Of a DNA stretch of 16,437 bases, positions 1 through 9,204 are shown piece by piece. Positions within the stretch are counted from its first letter, which is position 1; every line of letters starts with the position of its first letter. Where the stretch lies: contig NSJX01000022.1 of NCBI GenBank assembly GCA_002286715.1, positions 394,396 through 410,832 of the forward strand. Direction: 5' to 3'. This stretch comes from Dentipellis sp. KUC8613 (lineage: Eukaryota > Basidiomycota > Agaricomycetes > Russulales > Hericiaceae). The notes under the pieces were generated by a model that worked only from the letters and a program-made list of their open reading frames with translations, was not told where the DNA came from and did no database searches. The position numbers and the translations under genes are program-made.

Positions 1-663
1 CGCGCAACCACTGTACCAGGTGTGAAACAGTTCGTGCAACAAGCACTACTGAATCTCACCATAGCCCACGACGCGATCATTGAAAGTCGCGTCGCGCAGA
101 CATTCCAGGCGAACAAGGATCGTCGCCTGGACCCGCCCTTGAAGAAGGGCGACACGGTGTATTTATCCACCGAGAATCTAGGCCTACCGAAGGGAAGAGC
201 TCACAAGCTCTTACCCAAGTACGTAGGCCCATACAAAATAGTGGATTGCTACCCCAGCAAGTCCACTTACACTCTGGATTTACCCGACGCACTCAAAGCA
301 CGTCGGATAAACCCCACATTCCACATAAGCCGGCTGCACCCCCACTACGAGAACGACAACAAGTTGTTCCCGCACAGGGACGCCAAAGCGTGGTACGACT
401 TCGGTTTCGATACCGAGGCCGAATGGCTAGTGGACGAGATAATCGGGCACCGATGGGACGGTGCCCGAGTCGAGTTCGAGGTTCGCTGGAACCTAGGTGA
501 TACCACCTGGGAACCATATGCGAACTGCAAAGATCTAGCAGCACTAGACCTTTACCTTGACGCCATGGGCGTCAAGGACTGGCAGAAGCTGGCTCGGCAC
601 CGACAGGCCGAGCCAAGGGGCTCAGATCTCGATCCGAGATCAAAGAAGCCCCAAGAACATTAA
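1..663 (+). CDS. Ty3/gypsy chromovirus polyprotein, C-terminal part (integrase end plus chromodomain), 5' partial
   Basis: The frame is open from base 1, so this is the tail of a polyprotein entering from outside the window; the GTG at 22 is not a real start. About 220 codons are visible. The first 100 or so are the integrase C-terminus: a basic segment, an SH3-like module with LPKYVGPYKIV (the GPY/F motif), then INPTFHISRLHPH. A chromodomain follows: EWLVDEIIGHRWDG, EVRWNLGDTTWEPYANC, then a helix LAALDLYLDAMGV. Three aromatic residues (W, W, W) stand where the methyl-lysine cage lies in this fold. In chromoviruses the integrase inserts the cDNA and the chromodomain steers it to methylated histone H3; here that role is inferred from family. 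The stop is followed directly by a palindrome and a second same-strand ORF. No frameshift is visible in this part. Confidence 0.95.
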   Translation, partial: RATTVPGVKQFVQQALLNLTIAHDAIIESRVAQTFQANKDRRLDPPLKKGDTVYLSTENLGLPKGRAHKLLPKYVGPYKIVDCYPSKSTYTLDLPDALKARRINPTFHISRLHPHYENDNKLFPHRDAKAWYDFGFDTEAEWLVDEIIGHRWDGARVEFEVRWNLGDTTWEPYANCKDLAALDLYLDAMGVKDWQKLARHRQAEPRGSDLDPRSKKPQEH

Positions 664-670
664 GGAACGA

Positions 671-716
671 GATCGCGATCTTACGCCCGAAGTACTTCGG
701 GCGTTCGGATCGCGAT
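671..716. repeat. Nested palindrome after the gypsy polyprotein stop
   Basis: A perfect 20-base palindrome (684-703, CGCCCGAAGTACTTCGGGCG) is flanked by GATCGCGATC (671-680) and GATCGCGAT (708-716), which also pair with each other. The whole forms a two-step hairpin with small internal bulges. It starts 7 bases after the stop codon. A purine-rich run (AATGGGGAAGCGGAG, about 719-734) follows. That run could be the polypurine tract priming plus-strand DNA, but no LTR start could be fixed, so this is inference. Confidence 0.7.
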
Positions 717-779
717 AACAAATGGGGAAGCGGAGTTTCGGAGATTGCCGAGCGCGCAAATTGACTTCGCGGCCAACTC

Positions 780-842
780 GACAGTCTCCCTCTCTCTCTC
801 TCCTTCCCCCATCATCCCCCCATCCCGTCCTCGTCGCCCATC
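780..842 (+). promoter_or_regulatory. CT-rich leader ahead of the ORF at 843
   Basis: A pyrimidine-rich tract with a (TC)n run around 785-802, followed by C-rich sequence, ends at the ATG at 843. Such CT tracts commonly mark transcription starts and 5' leaders in filamentous fungi. No TATA box is evident. It supports a separate transcript for the downstream ORF rather than readthrough from the gypsy polyprotein. Confidence 0.4.
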
Positions 843-2084
843 ATGGCCGACGAAGACACGCATATGACCGACCGCGCCACCACACCCCGTCCCGACAACA
901 TCGCCACCGCCACCGCCCTTGCCAGCGTGCGACCCGTTGGGTCGCGCGCCCCAGACACCGAAAACTGGTGCTTTGAGTCCGGCTCCGGACTCATCGCGCA
1001 CGGACCTCACTGCGCGCGCTGCAGTGAGTACGTGCGCCACTACGCCACCGCCCTGTTCGACGACGCGCAACGGGAATCCCATTCCGCTGCCGTCGCAGAA
1101 CGCACGGCATACTTCCGTGCTCGCAACACCGCCGACTACGTCTCTCGCGAGACGTACGAGCGCGCGCGCGAGCACATCCACGACCTCCAGAATCAGCGCA
1201 CTCGCGCTGACGAGGAGGTCGCTAGCCTCCAGGACGAGATCCGCCACCTCACGGCGCGTATCGCGTCCTTCGACATCGAGACCAGTGCTGAGACCCCGCC
1301 CCGCGAACGCCGCCGCAAGACCGGCCACAACACCGACACGCTCGTCGACGCCGGCGGGACCGCCGTTCCCTCCCACACCTACGCCACCATCGCCGGAGCA
1401 CCGCCATCGGCGCCCCCATCCTCCGTGTCGGTCTCGGTCGCGCCGTCGACCGCGACATCGCGTCGCGTGAGCCCCGCTCGCGCGACGTCGTCAGCACTGC
1501 CCTCTGTACCGCCCGGGTCCCAGACCAGGACGGTCGCCCACCAAGGCCAAGCATGGCCTGCAGACGAAGGCACGGGGCTGGTTCCCCGTTCCCTCACCCA
1601 CCCGAAGGTGGGTGGACCTCTCTTCTCGTTCCTAGGCGTGCGAAAGACCAAATACCATTGGCCGACGCACGTCTTGAAACAGCGAGACATCAAAGCGTCC
1701 TTGGAGTCGGGCGCCCCCATCGTGTTGACGGACGTCCCCATTCGGGCGCTTCGTTTTCTCGAGGGGGAGGCCGACCCACGGGACGTACCAGACGTCGACC
1801 GGATGTTGGATGCCGCCAACCAACCGGGAAACCACGTCGCCTTGGCACGCGTCAAGGAGGCCATGGCGAGGATGCAGGGCATCCCCAACATCCAGCACAC
1901 CGAAGCACAGCGCGAGCTGCAGCAACGGTGGCGCCAACCTGAGTGGGTGAAGGCATGGGAGACGGGCGCGCCGTTGCCGCCGCCACCTGTGCCGCCGCAC
2001 CCGGACATCAGGTTCGACATCGACGCCATGGACGGCACCTCCGACGACTACGACTGGTACCCCGCCACATCAGGAAAAAGCTAA
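843..2084 (+). CDS. Uncharacterised 413-aa ORF carried next to the gypsy polyprotein
   Basis: A single uninterrupted ORF starts at ATG 843, after a CT-rich leader and 180 bases beyond the gypsy stop. I do not recognise a named domain. Residues about 41-60 contain three cysteines and a histidine (NWC, HGPHCARC) that could bind metal but fit no standard finger. Residues about 98-143 are a strong heptad-like coiled coil (YERAREHIHDLQNQ, EEVASLQDEIRHLTARI). A Ser/Pro/Ala-rich linker runs from about 150 to 245. The C-terminal third looks globular (GGPLFSFLGVRKTKYHWPTH, IVLTDVPIRALRFLEGE) and ends in a Pro-rich, then acidic tail. Its strand, proximity and high GC suggest it belongs to the gypsy element, perhaps as an accessory or structural ORF. 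A separate host gene cannot be excluded. Confidence 0.75.
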   Translation: MADEDTHMTDRATTPRPDNIATATALASVRPVGSRAPDTENWCFESGSGLIAHGPHCARCSEYVRHYATALFDDAQRESHSAAVAERTAYFRARNTADYVSRETYERAREHIHDLQNQRTRADEEVASLQDEIRHLTARIASFDIETSAETPPRERRRKTGHNTDTLVDAGGTAVPSHTYATIAGAPPSAPPSSVSVSVAPSTATSRRVSPARATSSALPSVPPGSQTRTVAHQGQAWPADEGTGLVPRSLTHPKVGGPLFSFLGVRKTKYHWPTHVLKQRDIKASLESGAPIVLTDVPIRALRFLEGEADPRDVPDVDRMLDAANQPGNHVALARVKEAMARMQGIPNIQHTEAQRELQQRWRQPEWVKAWETGAPLPPPPVPPHPDIRFDIDAMDGTSDDYDWYPATSGKS

Positions 2085-2276
2085 AATTAATCTGGACCTG
2101 ATCTACTACTATCAAACATGTGCCTTGACTACAGGTATGCTACCGGTATATTGATGACTCATACCGGTGATCATCTGAAACTCCGATACCAGCGTAAGTC
2201 TCTTTCCTATCTACCGTAGCATCCGTAGAGGGGTCTCCAGAAAGACAGCAAAGTCGAAACAATTGATATTGGAAAG
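2085..2276. other. Junction between the gypsy-associated ORF and the Plavaka transposase gene
   Basis: AT-richer sequence between the two convergent genes. It contains a small inverted motif around ACCGGTAT / ATACCGGT (about 2140-2170). No LTR end, target duplication or terminal inverted repeat could be fixed, so the boundary between the gypsy unit and the DNA transposon is somewhere in here but unresolved. Confidence 0.4.
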
Positions 2277-5200
2277 CTACCATAAAGTCTGATAACTGTA
2301 TAAACTAGCCCAATTATTCAGATAGAAAGAGCGTGCTTGATCCAAAACCTTCTCAGAACACCAATCTCTATTGACCTCTTTGGGGAATTGAGGGATAAGT
2401 TGGCATGATTGGCGTATGGAGGTGAGGGGGATGACTGCGCCTTCGTGCTTGGATGGAACTGATACTGAATACATCATATGCTGCTCATTGGCAGCTCTTG
2501 TAAATGGTGTATACCATTCAACATAGGCCAGAGGCTTAGTTGTCCATGCAGGAATTCTGTTTGCAATCTCTTGAGGCAGCTTGAAAATTACCCGTAGTCG
2601 GCCGACTCGTGTACCTGGCAGAGACATGTTAAATATGTTTTTGGAGCAATGAGAAATATGTTATACCTTCGACACCGGTAGATTCAGCTTTGTTATTATA
2701 CAGTACAATTACTGTGTCGAACCGCGCTGCCTGAGTGCCCTTTGGTGGCTGAGCCTTGACGTCCTCCCGGTCTCTTTCTGACCGTCCTAGCCCGTCTGTC
2801 TGCCCTAGCTCTGGGTGAAGAAACTTGAATCCTGTAAATACATCCAGACGATGGAAAGGAAGATGTCCTTGGGCAACTTCTTGACGATTTGCACGCTGTC
2901 CGGGCTGGAAAAGAGAGTTTATGTATTTTTTGAGAGCGATCTCGAAGTCGGGAGCGCCGTGGTCTACAGAGATTGCAGAGAGGTGGACATTAGGTAGTTG
3001 AGGGTTCTTTGCAATCCAGATTTCGGGCTTCGGCTTCGATTTCGATTTGTCTGTGTCTTGCATCTGGGTGTTCTCATCGGAAATGGAAGTTTTTTTCTCC
3101 GCTGTTCGAGATAGGTAGCTGTCAAACAAGAAGGTTTTCTCTCTTCGGCTGAGCCACTGTGCCATTTGAGGTCGTTCGTCACGGCGATTAGAAGCTCGCC
3201 AAGCCTCTTTGGCAAAGTCAATATGGAAGCGCTCAAACATCTCGGTGTTGTAATTGTCCGAGGCCCCAAAGAAACGTATAGACTCAGCGTAATGCAGGAG
3301 AGAGTGGAATTTGGGTATATTGAAGTGGGGGCGTATCTTGAGTTCCTTGAATATGATCCTGTTCTCGAAAAATGTATCCAAAGCATCTTGCAGATATCCC
3401 AGGGTCACGTCATCATGAGTTGGATATTGAGCAATATAGATAAAGTCAAGAAGAGCTCTCAGTGCAATTAGAGCTCTGGATGGGAGACGTCCAACAAGGC
3501 AGCCTAGCAATATACGAGCCATGTGTTTACGTTCTGTACCGGATATCTGGGATAGAGCTGAAAACCCGTTCTTGAAATGACGTACCCCAAAAGCAGGGGG
3601 AAGACGACGGAGGCGTTCGTCTAGTTCTTCTCGTGTAAGCATCTTCCCGCACCAATCTATGATGTGCTTGAAGACTCCTTGGTATAATTGGTGAAGAACG
3701 TCGGGGGTGATGGAGCGGTGAATATCTGTGTGTGGAAATCCAATCCAGAAGGGTTGCTGGACACCAGACAGACCTTGTGCGTAACACTCCTTGGTGAATG
3801 CTGCTCGAGTGCAGGTGGTATTCTGTAGCTCTTCAATGGTCTTGAGAGTATCCTGAGGTGTGCGAGGGATTCCGGGATCTGCAGCTTCTAGCGATGGCGT
3901 TAAGCACTTGGGGCAGGTATTGTACTTGGCACATGCGACTAAGCACTGCTCAGGATAGTCTGCAACGTAACATGCTAGAATGGGATGGACAAATCTTATC
4001 CAACCGTCGCTGCAGGAAACCTTCATTCCCTTTTTTCCAGCTCGTATCAAGGGCGACAGGATGAGACGTAGAGATTCGTGGAACAAAGTTTGTGCTCGTG
4101 CACGTCTCTCGGCAGCAGTGAGTCCTGCCTTTCTGATCTTTGCCACAGAGAGATAGCCAATGAGGATACAGGCATGTTGAGAGGGCCTTCGCCGAATACT
4201 GCGTGGAATATTGCCCAGAGTGAGATAGACCGGATACGATGATTTGTTACCTGTAAACTGTGATAGCTGTGTCTTGTCAGAAGCAATGATCACTGGCGCT
4301 ACACAATGACCTTCTGGTAAACGATCCTATGACATACTTGTATTAATTCATGTGTGGTAGATGAGACGCGTAGGATTGTCATCTACCTGAACAGCATTCC
4401 ACCATTTACCGGTCCACATCTCCTGATAGATACGTGTTTTCTTGTCCTTATCTGTAAAGATCCGGGAGGGCTTGTAGACTATGTGCTCTGAAAAAGCAGG
4501 ATCCCCAAGTAGAGCAGCTACAGCGTCACAGGGATCTCGGTACTGTACAAAGTGTTCCTCGTCTTGACGGTCGGGAAAGATGAGCCTCTTAGAGTTCCAT
4601 TCTATGCGTGACGGAAGACTGTCTACGATCTTGAAAAGACCGCGACTGTTGCTGTAAGATAACTGCAGGCTTTCCACCATCTGAGTTCGGAACCAGTAAA
4701 GAAGAATTAGCAGGATCGTAAAGATAAGTAACTCGAACGTACCCCAGGTATAGAAAGGAAACGATCGAATATGTTATGACCGATACCCTCCTGAATAGCC
4801 CACTTTGCTACTCGCCAGTCCATTTCACTCTTGAACGGAGCCCAAGCACTGTCCGGAATGTGCTCCTCACCGCGGTTCGCTCTTTGACTCTGCACTCGTT
4901 TGAAGTTGTCCAGAAAGTCTGTCCATTGCTTGTCAATGGCAGCCCTCCCGTATCCCTTCCCTGCAGTACGGTGAGGGATTTCCACTATTGTGTCTTCGTC
5001 GTCGTCCAGAGCCAAGTGATTCTTGGGAGAGCGAGAGGGTCCTGCACCAAGCTCTTCTTGTATCTGGATATCCTCCTGAAGGGGAAGAAAGCGATAGAAA
5101 TCATCGCCAAAAGACTCCAGCACATCCAGTGGGTCACCTTGGTCAACTTCATCCACAGAAGCGGGATCAGGGAAGGCACTCTGCTCCGGAGGCGGCACAT

Positions 5201-5402
5201 CCCAGTCGGTTATTTCTCTCCCCTTGCCTGAGCGATAGCTCCTGCAAGACCTAGCAGTTTGTTGATGTGTTCGTACACCTTTTATAGTTCTGAAATACCT
5301 GCCGCAGTTACCGCAGCGAAAAGGGTCGTCGTCAAGGTGGCTCGTCTGTGCTGTTCTCTGAGAAATATCTGCCGGCGGACTGAGGCGCCTACGTTTTCCC
5401 AT
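2277..5402 (-). CDS. Plavaka-type DNA transposase, apparently intact (4 exons, 983 aa)
   Basis: Exons on the minus strand are 5402-4743, 4680-4387, 4326-2667 and 2614-2277. The introns of 62, 60 and 52 bases are all GT-AG, and splicing gives one continuous frame. The start is the first ATG in the zinc-finger frame; upstream codons are open to a TGA, but only with a GTG. Residues 30-53 form a C2HC finger (C30, C33, H46, C53). Residues about 202-330 carry the family blocks WAPFKSEMDWRVAKWAIQEG, DSLPSRIEW, YQEMWTGKWW and IIASDKTQLSQF (D335). Further blocks are VADYPEQ near 441, SITPDVLHQLYQGVFKHI near 523 and DNYNTEMFERFHIDFAKEAW near 675; these match my memory of Plavaka transposases, and the acidic residues are candidate DDE/D catalysts. 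The enzyme would cut and move the element's ends. Length is within the usual range, with no stop or frameshift, so it may be active. Ulp1 lies just upstream on the same strand. Confidence 0.95.
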
Positions 5403-5618
5403 TTCTGCAACATAGTCATCGTGAGCCCGCCGTACATCCACATTGAAATCAAAAAGGGACGTACCTCAGAATGAAGACCTGAAAGCCTGCTAGGTGTCAC
5501 GTAGCGAGGAGGCAAAGGCCGTTGTACTTACCATATATGGTCTGTGATCTGGCACCTTACATCGGCCCGGTGCTTTCCGGTCGGTCTTGTACCGGGAAGG
5601 AGACAAAATGCAGATTAT
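5403..5618 (-). promoter_or_regulatory. Spacer between Ulp1 stop and transposase start; probable 5' UTR of the transposase
   Basis: On the minus strand two good donor/acceptor pairs are visible: GTAAGT...TTTCAG (about 5537 to 5480) and GTACGT...TTGCAG (about 5466 to 5405). Neither spliced form extends the transposase frame upstream, so they would be 5' UTR introns if used. A short ATG directly abutting GTAAGT gives only a brief upstream ORF. Confidence 0.35.
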
Positions 5619-7431
5619 TTACTCTAACAGTTCCACGTCTGAATCCACCACAATCTCAACTTCAGAATCAGAGTCCAGCTCCACCACCTCCCCTACAGTA
5701 TCTCCCGCTGCCTTCCCTGGCAACCACGGAGAGGAGCCCTCCACCGTCTGCATGTGGAAACCGCACTTCCTGTCTCGACGTAGTTCCTCTACCAAAACCA
5801 GTCGAACACCTTCCAGACTCCTTGGCTTCCCCTCTAATGTGAAAGAGAAATCAGCGGGAACACCTGGAGAATACAGACCGCCGTGAAGGAAGTGCTGTAT
5901 GAACAGCAAGACAAAGACACCACAGTCAAAGTTGTTAGATTGCCACGGACACTGCAGAAGTGGAATACAATCAACTTCTGTGCTGTAGTGCATGTACTGG
6001 CACTCACCAAACCATGTGGCTCAAGGTTCCATCCTTGAAGAACACGACGAGGTTCTTGATTTCGATTTTCGTCGACCTTCTTCAGAAGAGCCAACGCCAG
6101 CCAAGCCACGCGGTTCAGAATCTTCCAATGCCTTCTGCTCCGCCCAATTTTGTTGACATTGTTCTTGTATGTACTCTGAAGGCTGTCGTACACAGTCACT
6201 GAACGGGCATCAAAATCTATAACGGCCAGTACCCAGTGACTATCTTCCGGGAGATGAATGGGCACAAGGATCTTCTTCCATGGAATCATCTCCCGTCCTT
6301 CTACTGTCTAAGAAGAAGATTGAGTAAGTGTTAGTCAGAAAAGGTACAAAGCAACGTCGCACCTGCAGGCTGTGATAAGAGAGAGCTTTTTTGACCGCTG
6401 AGTCTTCCACAGGAATTCTCCTTAGCCGGCAAGACATATACTCTGTTCCCAATACCAGAACTTCGGGAAAGGGTTGGGACCACTTGCGTGAGAAGTAGGT
6501 TATGATTGTGTCGTTAAGCATCTGTCCCGGGAAGAGGTGCTCAACGTCAACCTTTGTACACTGCAACACACTTCTTCCCCCTTCAAGAAGAGACACAACG
6601 TAGTTGCCGTCTGTGAACTCTTGCCGTAGTGTCTGACAATCTGCGTCAGAAGATGAGCAAGACACCGACAAAGTTGCTGACCTCTTTTAATGTGCGGCGG
6701 ACCTGAGGGCCTCCTCGATCTCTGAACGAGATGAGCTCCGATCTGACCACGCAACTCCACATTTTGACCACATACACTATCTCTCGGAACCGTGAGATCA
6801 CCTCGTCGTGGAACCAGGTTCGTTGCCGAGCAGTGAGCTTTGGATTCCTCAGACAGTGTTCGACATCCTTCAACACAGATATCCCAGAGGCATAGTGCTT
6901 GTTGAACGTCGACTCGGAGTCCTGCACCTGCTTGTAAGACTTTGCATTATTAGCCTTGAGAATCTTCATGATATTCTGCCTTTGTGTCAGCTGAAAGCCA
7001 AGTTGAGCTTCTTGAATCTCGGAGCTATCCCAGAGCCAAAGGGTGCCCGACTCCTGAAGCCAGGTGCGCAGGGAGTCGAGACGACGCTGTATGTGATTTG
7101 ACACCGATGCAGGCAGCTCCAAGATCGTCTCCGTCCTCAGAAGAGAATGGGAGATAGCGGAAAGTGGTAGGGATGTTCGTCGGCTCTGGGCTTGCCGGTA
7201 GCTCTCCGGCGTCTCCACCTTGATAGCTGTACCGTTATTCCATCTATTCTGACGGTAGACGCTGGGCCTTTGTTTGACTGAAGGGACGTAGCAGCAAGAA
7301 AAAGAATCTCACCTGCGACGTCTCTCATTTCTCCTCGCCATCTTTGCCTTCTCCTTTGCAGTCCTTTCCACTGGAGGCCGAGTGCGGAGCAGTCCTGAGC
7401 CTTTCCCAGCTTGTGTTACAGCGGTGACCAT
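5619..7431 (-). CDS. Ulp1/SENP-like C48 cysteine protease linked to the Plavaka transposase (5 exons, 520 aa)
   Basis: Minus-strand exons are 7431-7313, 7243-6703, 6632-6363, 6307-6008 and 5951-5619. The introns (69, 70, 55, 56 bases) are GT-AG, and splicing gives one frame. The N-terminus (about 40 aa) is basic (RTAKEKAKMARRNERRR) and may be a nuclear signal. Residues 50-220 are mostly helical and unrecognised. The protease domain begins near LFPGQMLNDTIITYF (about 253). The active site is complete: H334 in EDSHWVLAVIDF, D351 in VTVYDSL, Q414 in CPWQSNNFDCGVF and nucleophile C420. The tail after about 490 is acidic. This family removes SUMO or similar tags. Ulp1-like genes are recurrent passengers of eukaryotic DNA transposons, where they may counter host SUMO-dependent control; that role is inference. 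A possible 5' UTR intron lies at 7446-7496. Confidence 0.93.
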
Positions 7432-8050
7432 GTATTCTCTGAATCCTAGTCAATGACAGTCTTAGTGGACACCAGAAAGGTGATACAGCGACCTACCAAA
7501 GTCTTGTAGTGGAAGGAAAAAAGTGTAGAGAGGCGGAAAGTAAGTAGAACGTCGTACCGCGCAGCAGAGGTAAGGATCGGAAGTCCGAGAGCGTGGGAAG
7601 TTGCGCCAGGCCGCATCTCTTCCGCTCAAGGCCCTCCGTTACTGAGCCTAATTCTCTTTAAATTTATTCTTATACATTGTACTCTACTATGCTAACTGTA
7701 AATGAACAGACATCTGCACTACTGTCTGCAAAAGTATACACTCAAGAACGGGAACCCGGTCAGGGGAGAACAGCGACCCTTCCCCACTGGACTCCACATA
7801 CTTCCCTCTCGAACAAATGTCAACAAACGCCCGTCAATACCAGGGCGGAATGACTCACAAGAGATCCAGAGACCCTGTGGTCCCTTCCTCACATCGGCAT
7901 CTCCATCTCGGGGTTCCGGGTGCCAACGAGAGCGGCGGGGGAGATTCTGCGATGGTCTTCGCGCATTCGCGCATCGCATTGTCGTGCGCAAGCTGAAGTA
8001 TGCATTTCTCTTGTTCGTGATACCCTGTCGCCGCTAATTCTGCCCTCAGA
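7432..8050. other. Region upstream of the Ulp1 gene, no supported gene
   Basis: It holds the probable Ulp1 promoter, including CT-rich minus-strand sequence around 7500-7550, and a 12-base match shared with the start region of the TET/JBP gene (7588). An AT-rich patch follows at 7645-7700. ORFs seen between 7702 and 8037 on both strands lack recognisable motifs and fungal codon bias. I see no gene here. Confidence 0.5.
7588..7638 (+). repeat. Diverged direct repeat, left copy
   Basis: This begins with AGAGCGTGGGAA, exactly repeated at 11621, and stays alignable for about 50 bases by eye, sharing TGCGC, GGCC, CATC, TTCCGCT and CCTCCG with small gaps. Both copies are in the same orientation and bracket the block of GC-rich arrays and gene fragments. 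Confidence 0.5.
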
Positions 8051-8227
8051 GCCCGAAGCAAACCAGACGCCACGGACGTTGCTCGGATCACTGCACTTGA
8101 AGGCGAGATCGACGCCGTGAGCCAAGAGCTCAAGGAGCTGCAGGAGAAGGCGGGCTCTATTGAGGAGGACATCAAGGCTCTCGAGAAGCGCATCCTTGAC
8201 TTGGAGGGTCCATCCAGCACCCACGAA
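8051..8227 (+). pseudogene. Fragment of a coiled-coil protein gene abutting the left GC-rich array
   Basis: A plausible acceptor (CCCTCAG, ending at 8049) precedes an open frame with strongly fungal-coding codon use. It reads ITALEGEIDAVSQELKELQ, then SIEEDIKALEKRILDLEG, a heptad-patterned coiled coil of about 50 residues. Such N-terminal helices precede F-box domains in many Agaricomycete proteins, but no F-box is visible. The frame then runs into the minisatellite, where its meaning is lost. I infer a captured or interrupted host gene piece rather than a working gene. Confidence 0.45.
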
Positions 8228-9085
8228 CGGCGTGCAGAAGGCGATTTACGGCGGCAGAGGCAGCGGAGACGGCGGCGGAGGCAGCGCAGAGGGGCGCGTC
8301 GAGGGCGCGGACGGCGCGTGGACGGCGTCGAGGGCGCGGACGGCGCGTGGACGGCGCAGACGGCGCGTGGACGGCACGTGGAGGCGGTGGAGGTGGCGGA
8401 GAGGGCGCCGACAGCGCGTGGAGGCAGCAGAGGCAGCGGAGACGGCGGCAGAGGCAGTGCAGAGGGCGGCGGAGGCGGCGGAGACGGCGGGGAGGGCGGC
8501 GGAGGCGGCGGGGAGGGCGCGGAGGGCGCGGATGGCGCGTGGAGGCGTTGGAGAGGGCGCGGAGGGCGTGGACGGCGCGTGGACGGTGCGTGGAGGCGGC
8601 AGAGGCCGCGCAGACGGCGGCGGAGACGGCGGCGGAGACGGCGGGGAGGGCGTTGGAGAGGGCGCGGAGGGCGTGGACGGCGCGTGGACGGCGCGTGGAG
8701 GCGGCAGAGGCCGCGGAGACGGCGGCGGAGACGGCGGGGAGGGCGGCGGAGGCAGTGCAGAGGGCGGCGGAGGCGGCGGAGACGGCGCGTCGAGGGCGCG
8801 GACGGCGGGGAGGGCGCGGAGGGCGCATGGAGGCGTTGGAGAGGGCGTGGACGGCGTGGACGGCGCGTGGACGGTGCGTGGAGGCGGCAGAGGCCGCGCA
8901 GACGGCGGCGGAGACGGCGGGGAGGGCGTGGACGGCGCGGATGGCGCGTGGAGGCGTTGGAGAGGGCGCAGAGGGCGGGTCGAGGGCGCGTACGGCGCGT
9001 CGGCGGCACGTGGAGGTAGCGGGGGCAGCGGGGGCAGCGGAGACGGCGAAGACGGCGGGGAAGATCGGCGTGCAGAAGGCGATTT
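8228..9085. repeat. 20-bp direct repeats flanking the left array
   Basis: CGGCGTGCAGAAGGCGATTT occurs exactly at 8228-8247 and again at 9066-9085, immediately on either side of the array. Part of it (GTGCAGAAGGCG) also occurs inside the arrays. The pair is therefore either a duplication made when the array inserted, or edge units of the array that carry a distinct ATTT ending. Confidence 0.75.
8248..9065 (+). repeat. GC-rich minisatellite array A (G-rich on the plus strand), left arm of an inverted pair
   Basis: About 818 bases built from short GC-only words such as GGCGGAGACGGCGGGGAGGGCG and TGGACGGCGCG. A higher-order unit starting GCGTTGGAGAGGGCG occurs at 8545, 8650, 8833 and 8954 (spacings 105, 183, 121). 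Stops are nearly absent because A and T are rare, so several frames on both strands are open; I do not treat these as genes. Runs of GGGG and GGG make G-quadruplex formation likely on the plus strand. It is the inverted counterpart of the array at 10519-11346. Confidence 0.93.
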
Positions 9086-9204
9086 GGTGGGGATCGCGTC
9101 AGTATGAACGTCGTGCGCGAGGACTGTTGACTGGTCGAACATACCGTGTTTCCTCCCTCGACGATGGACATGGAATGATGGGAAAAGATAGACACAGACG
9201 GATG

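Noticed and set aside
671..716. Palindrome as a bacterial-style rho-independent terminator
   Set aside because: It lacks a following T run, and the surrounding genes are clearly fungal with spliceosomal introns.
1249..2038. Minus-strand ORFs opposite the 413-codon ORF
   Set aside because: GC-rich sequence keeps antisense frames open; the plus frame has the coiled coil, the leader and the consistent composition.
4776..5254. Plus-strand ORFs opposite the first transposase exon
   Set aside because: They are antisense shadows of the zinc-finger exon, with no motif and no leader.
2085..7700. CACTA-type terminal inverted repeats delimiting the Plavaka element
   Set aside because: CACTAC-like words occur near 2100, 7506 and 7716, but no matched inverted pair of useful length was found, so no ends were called.
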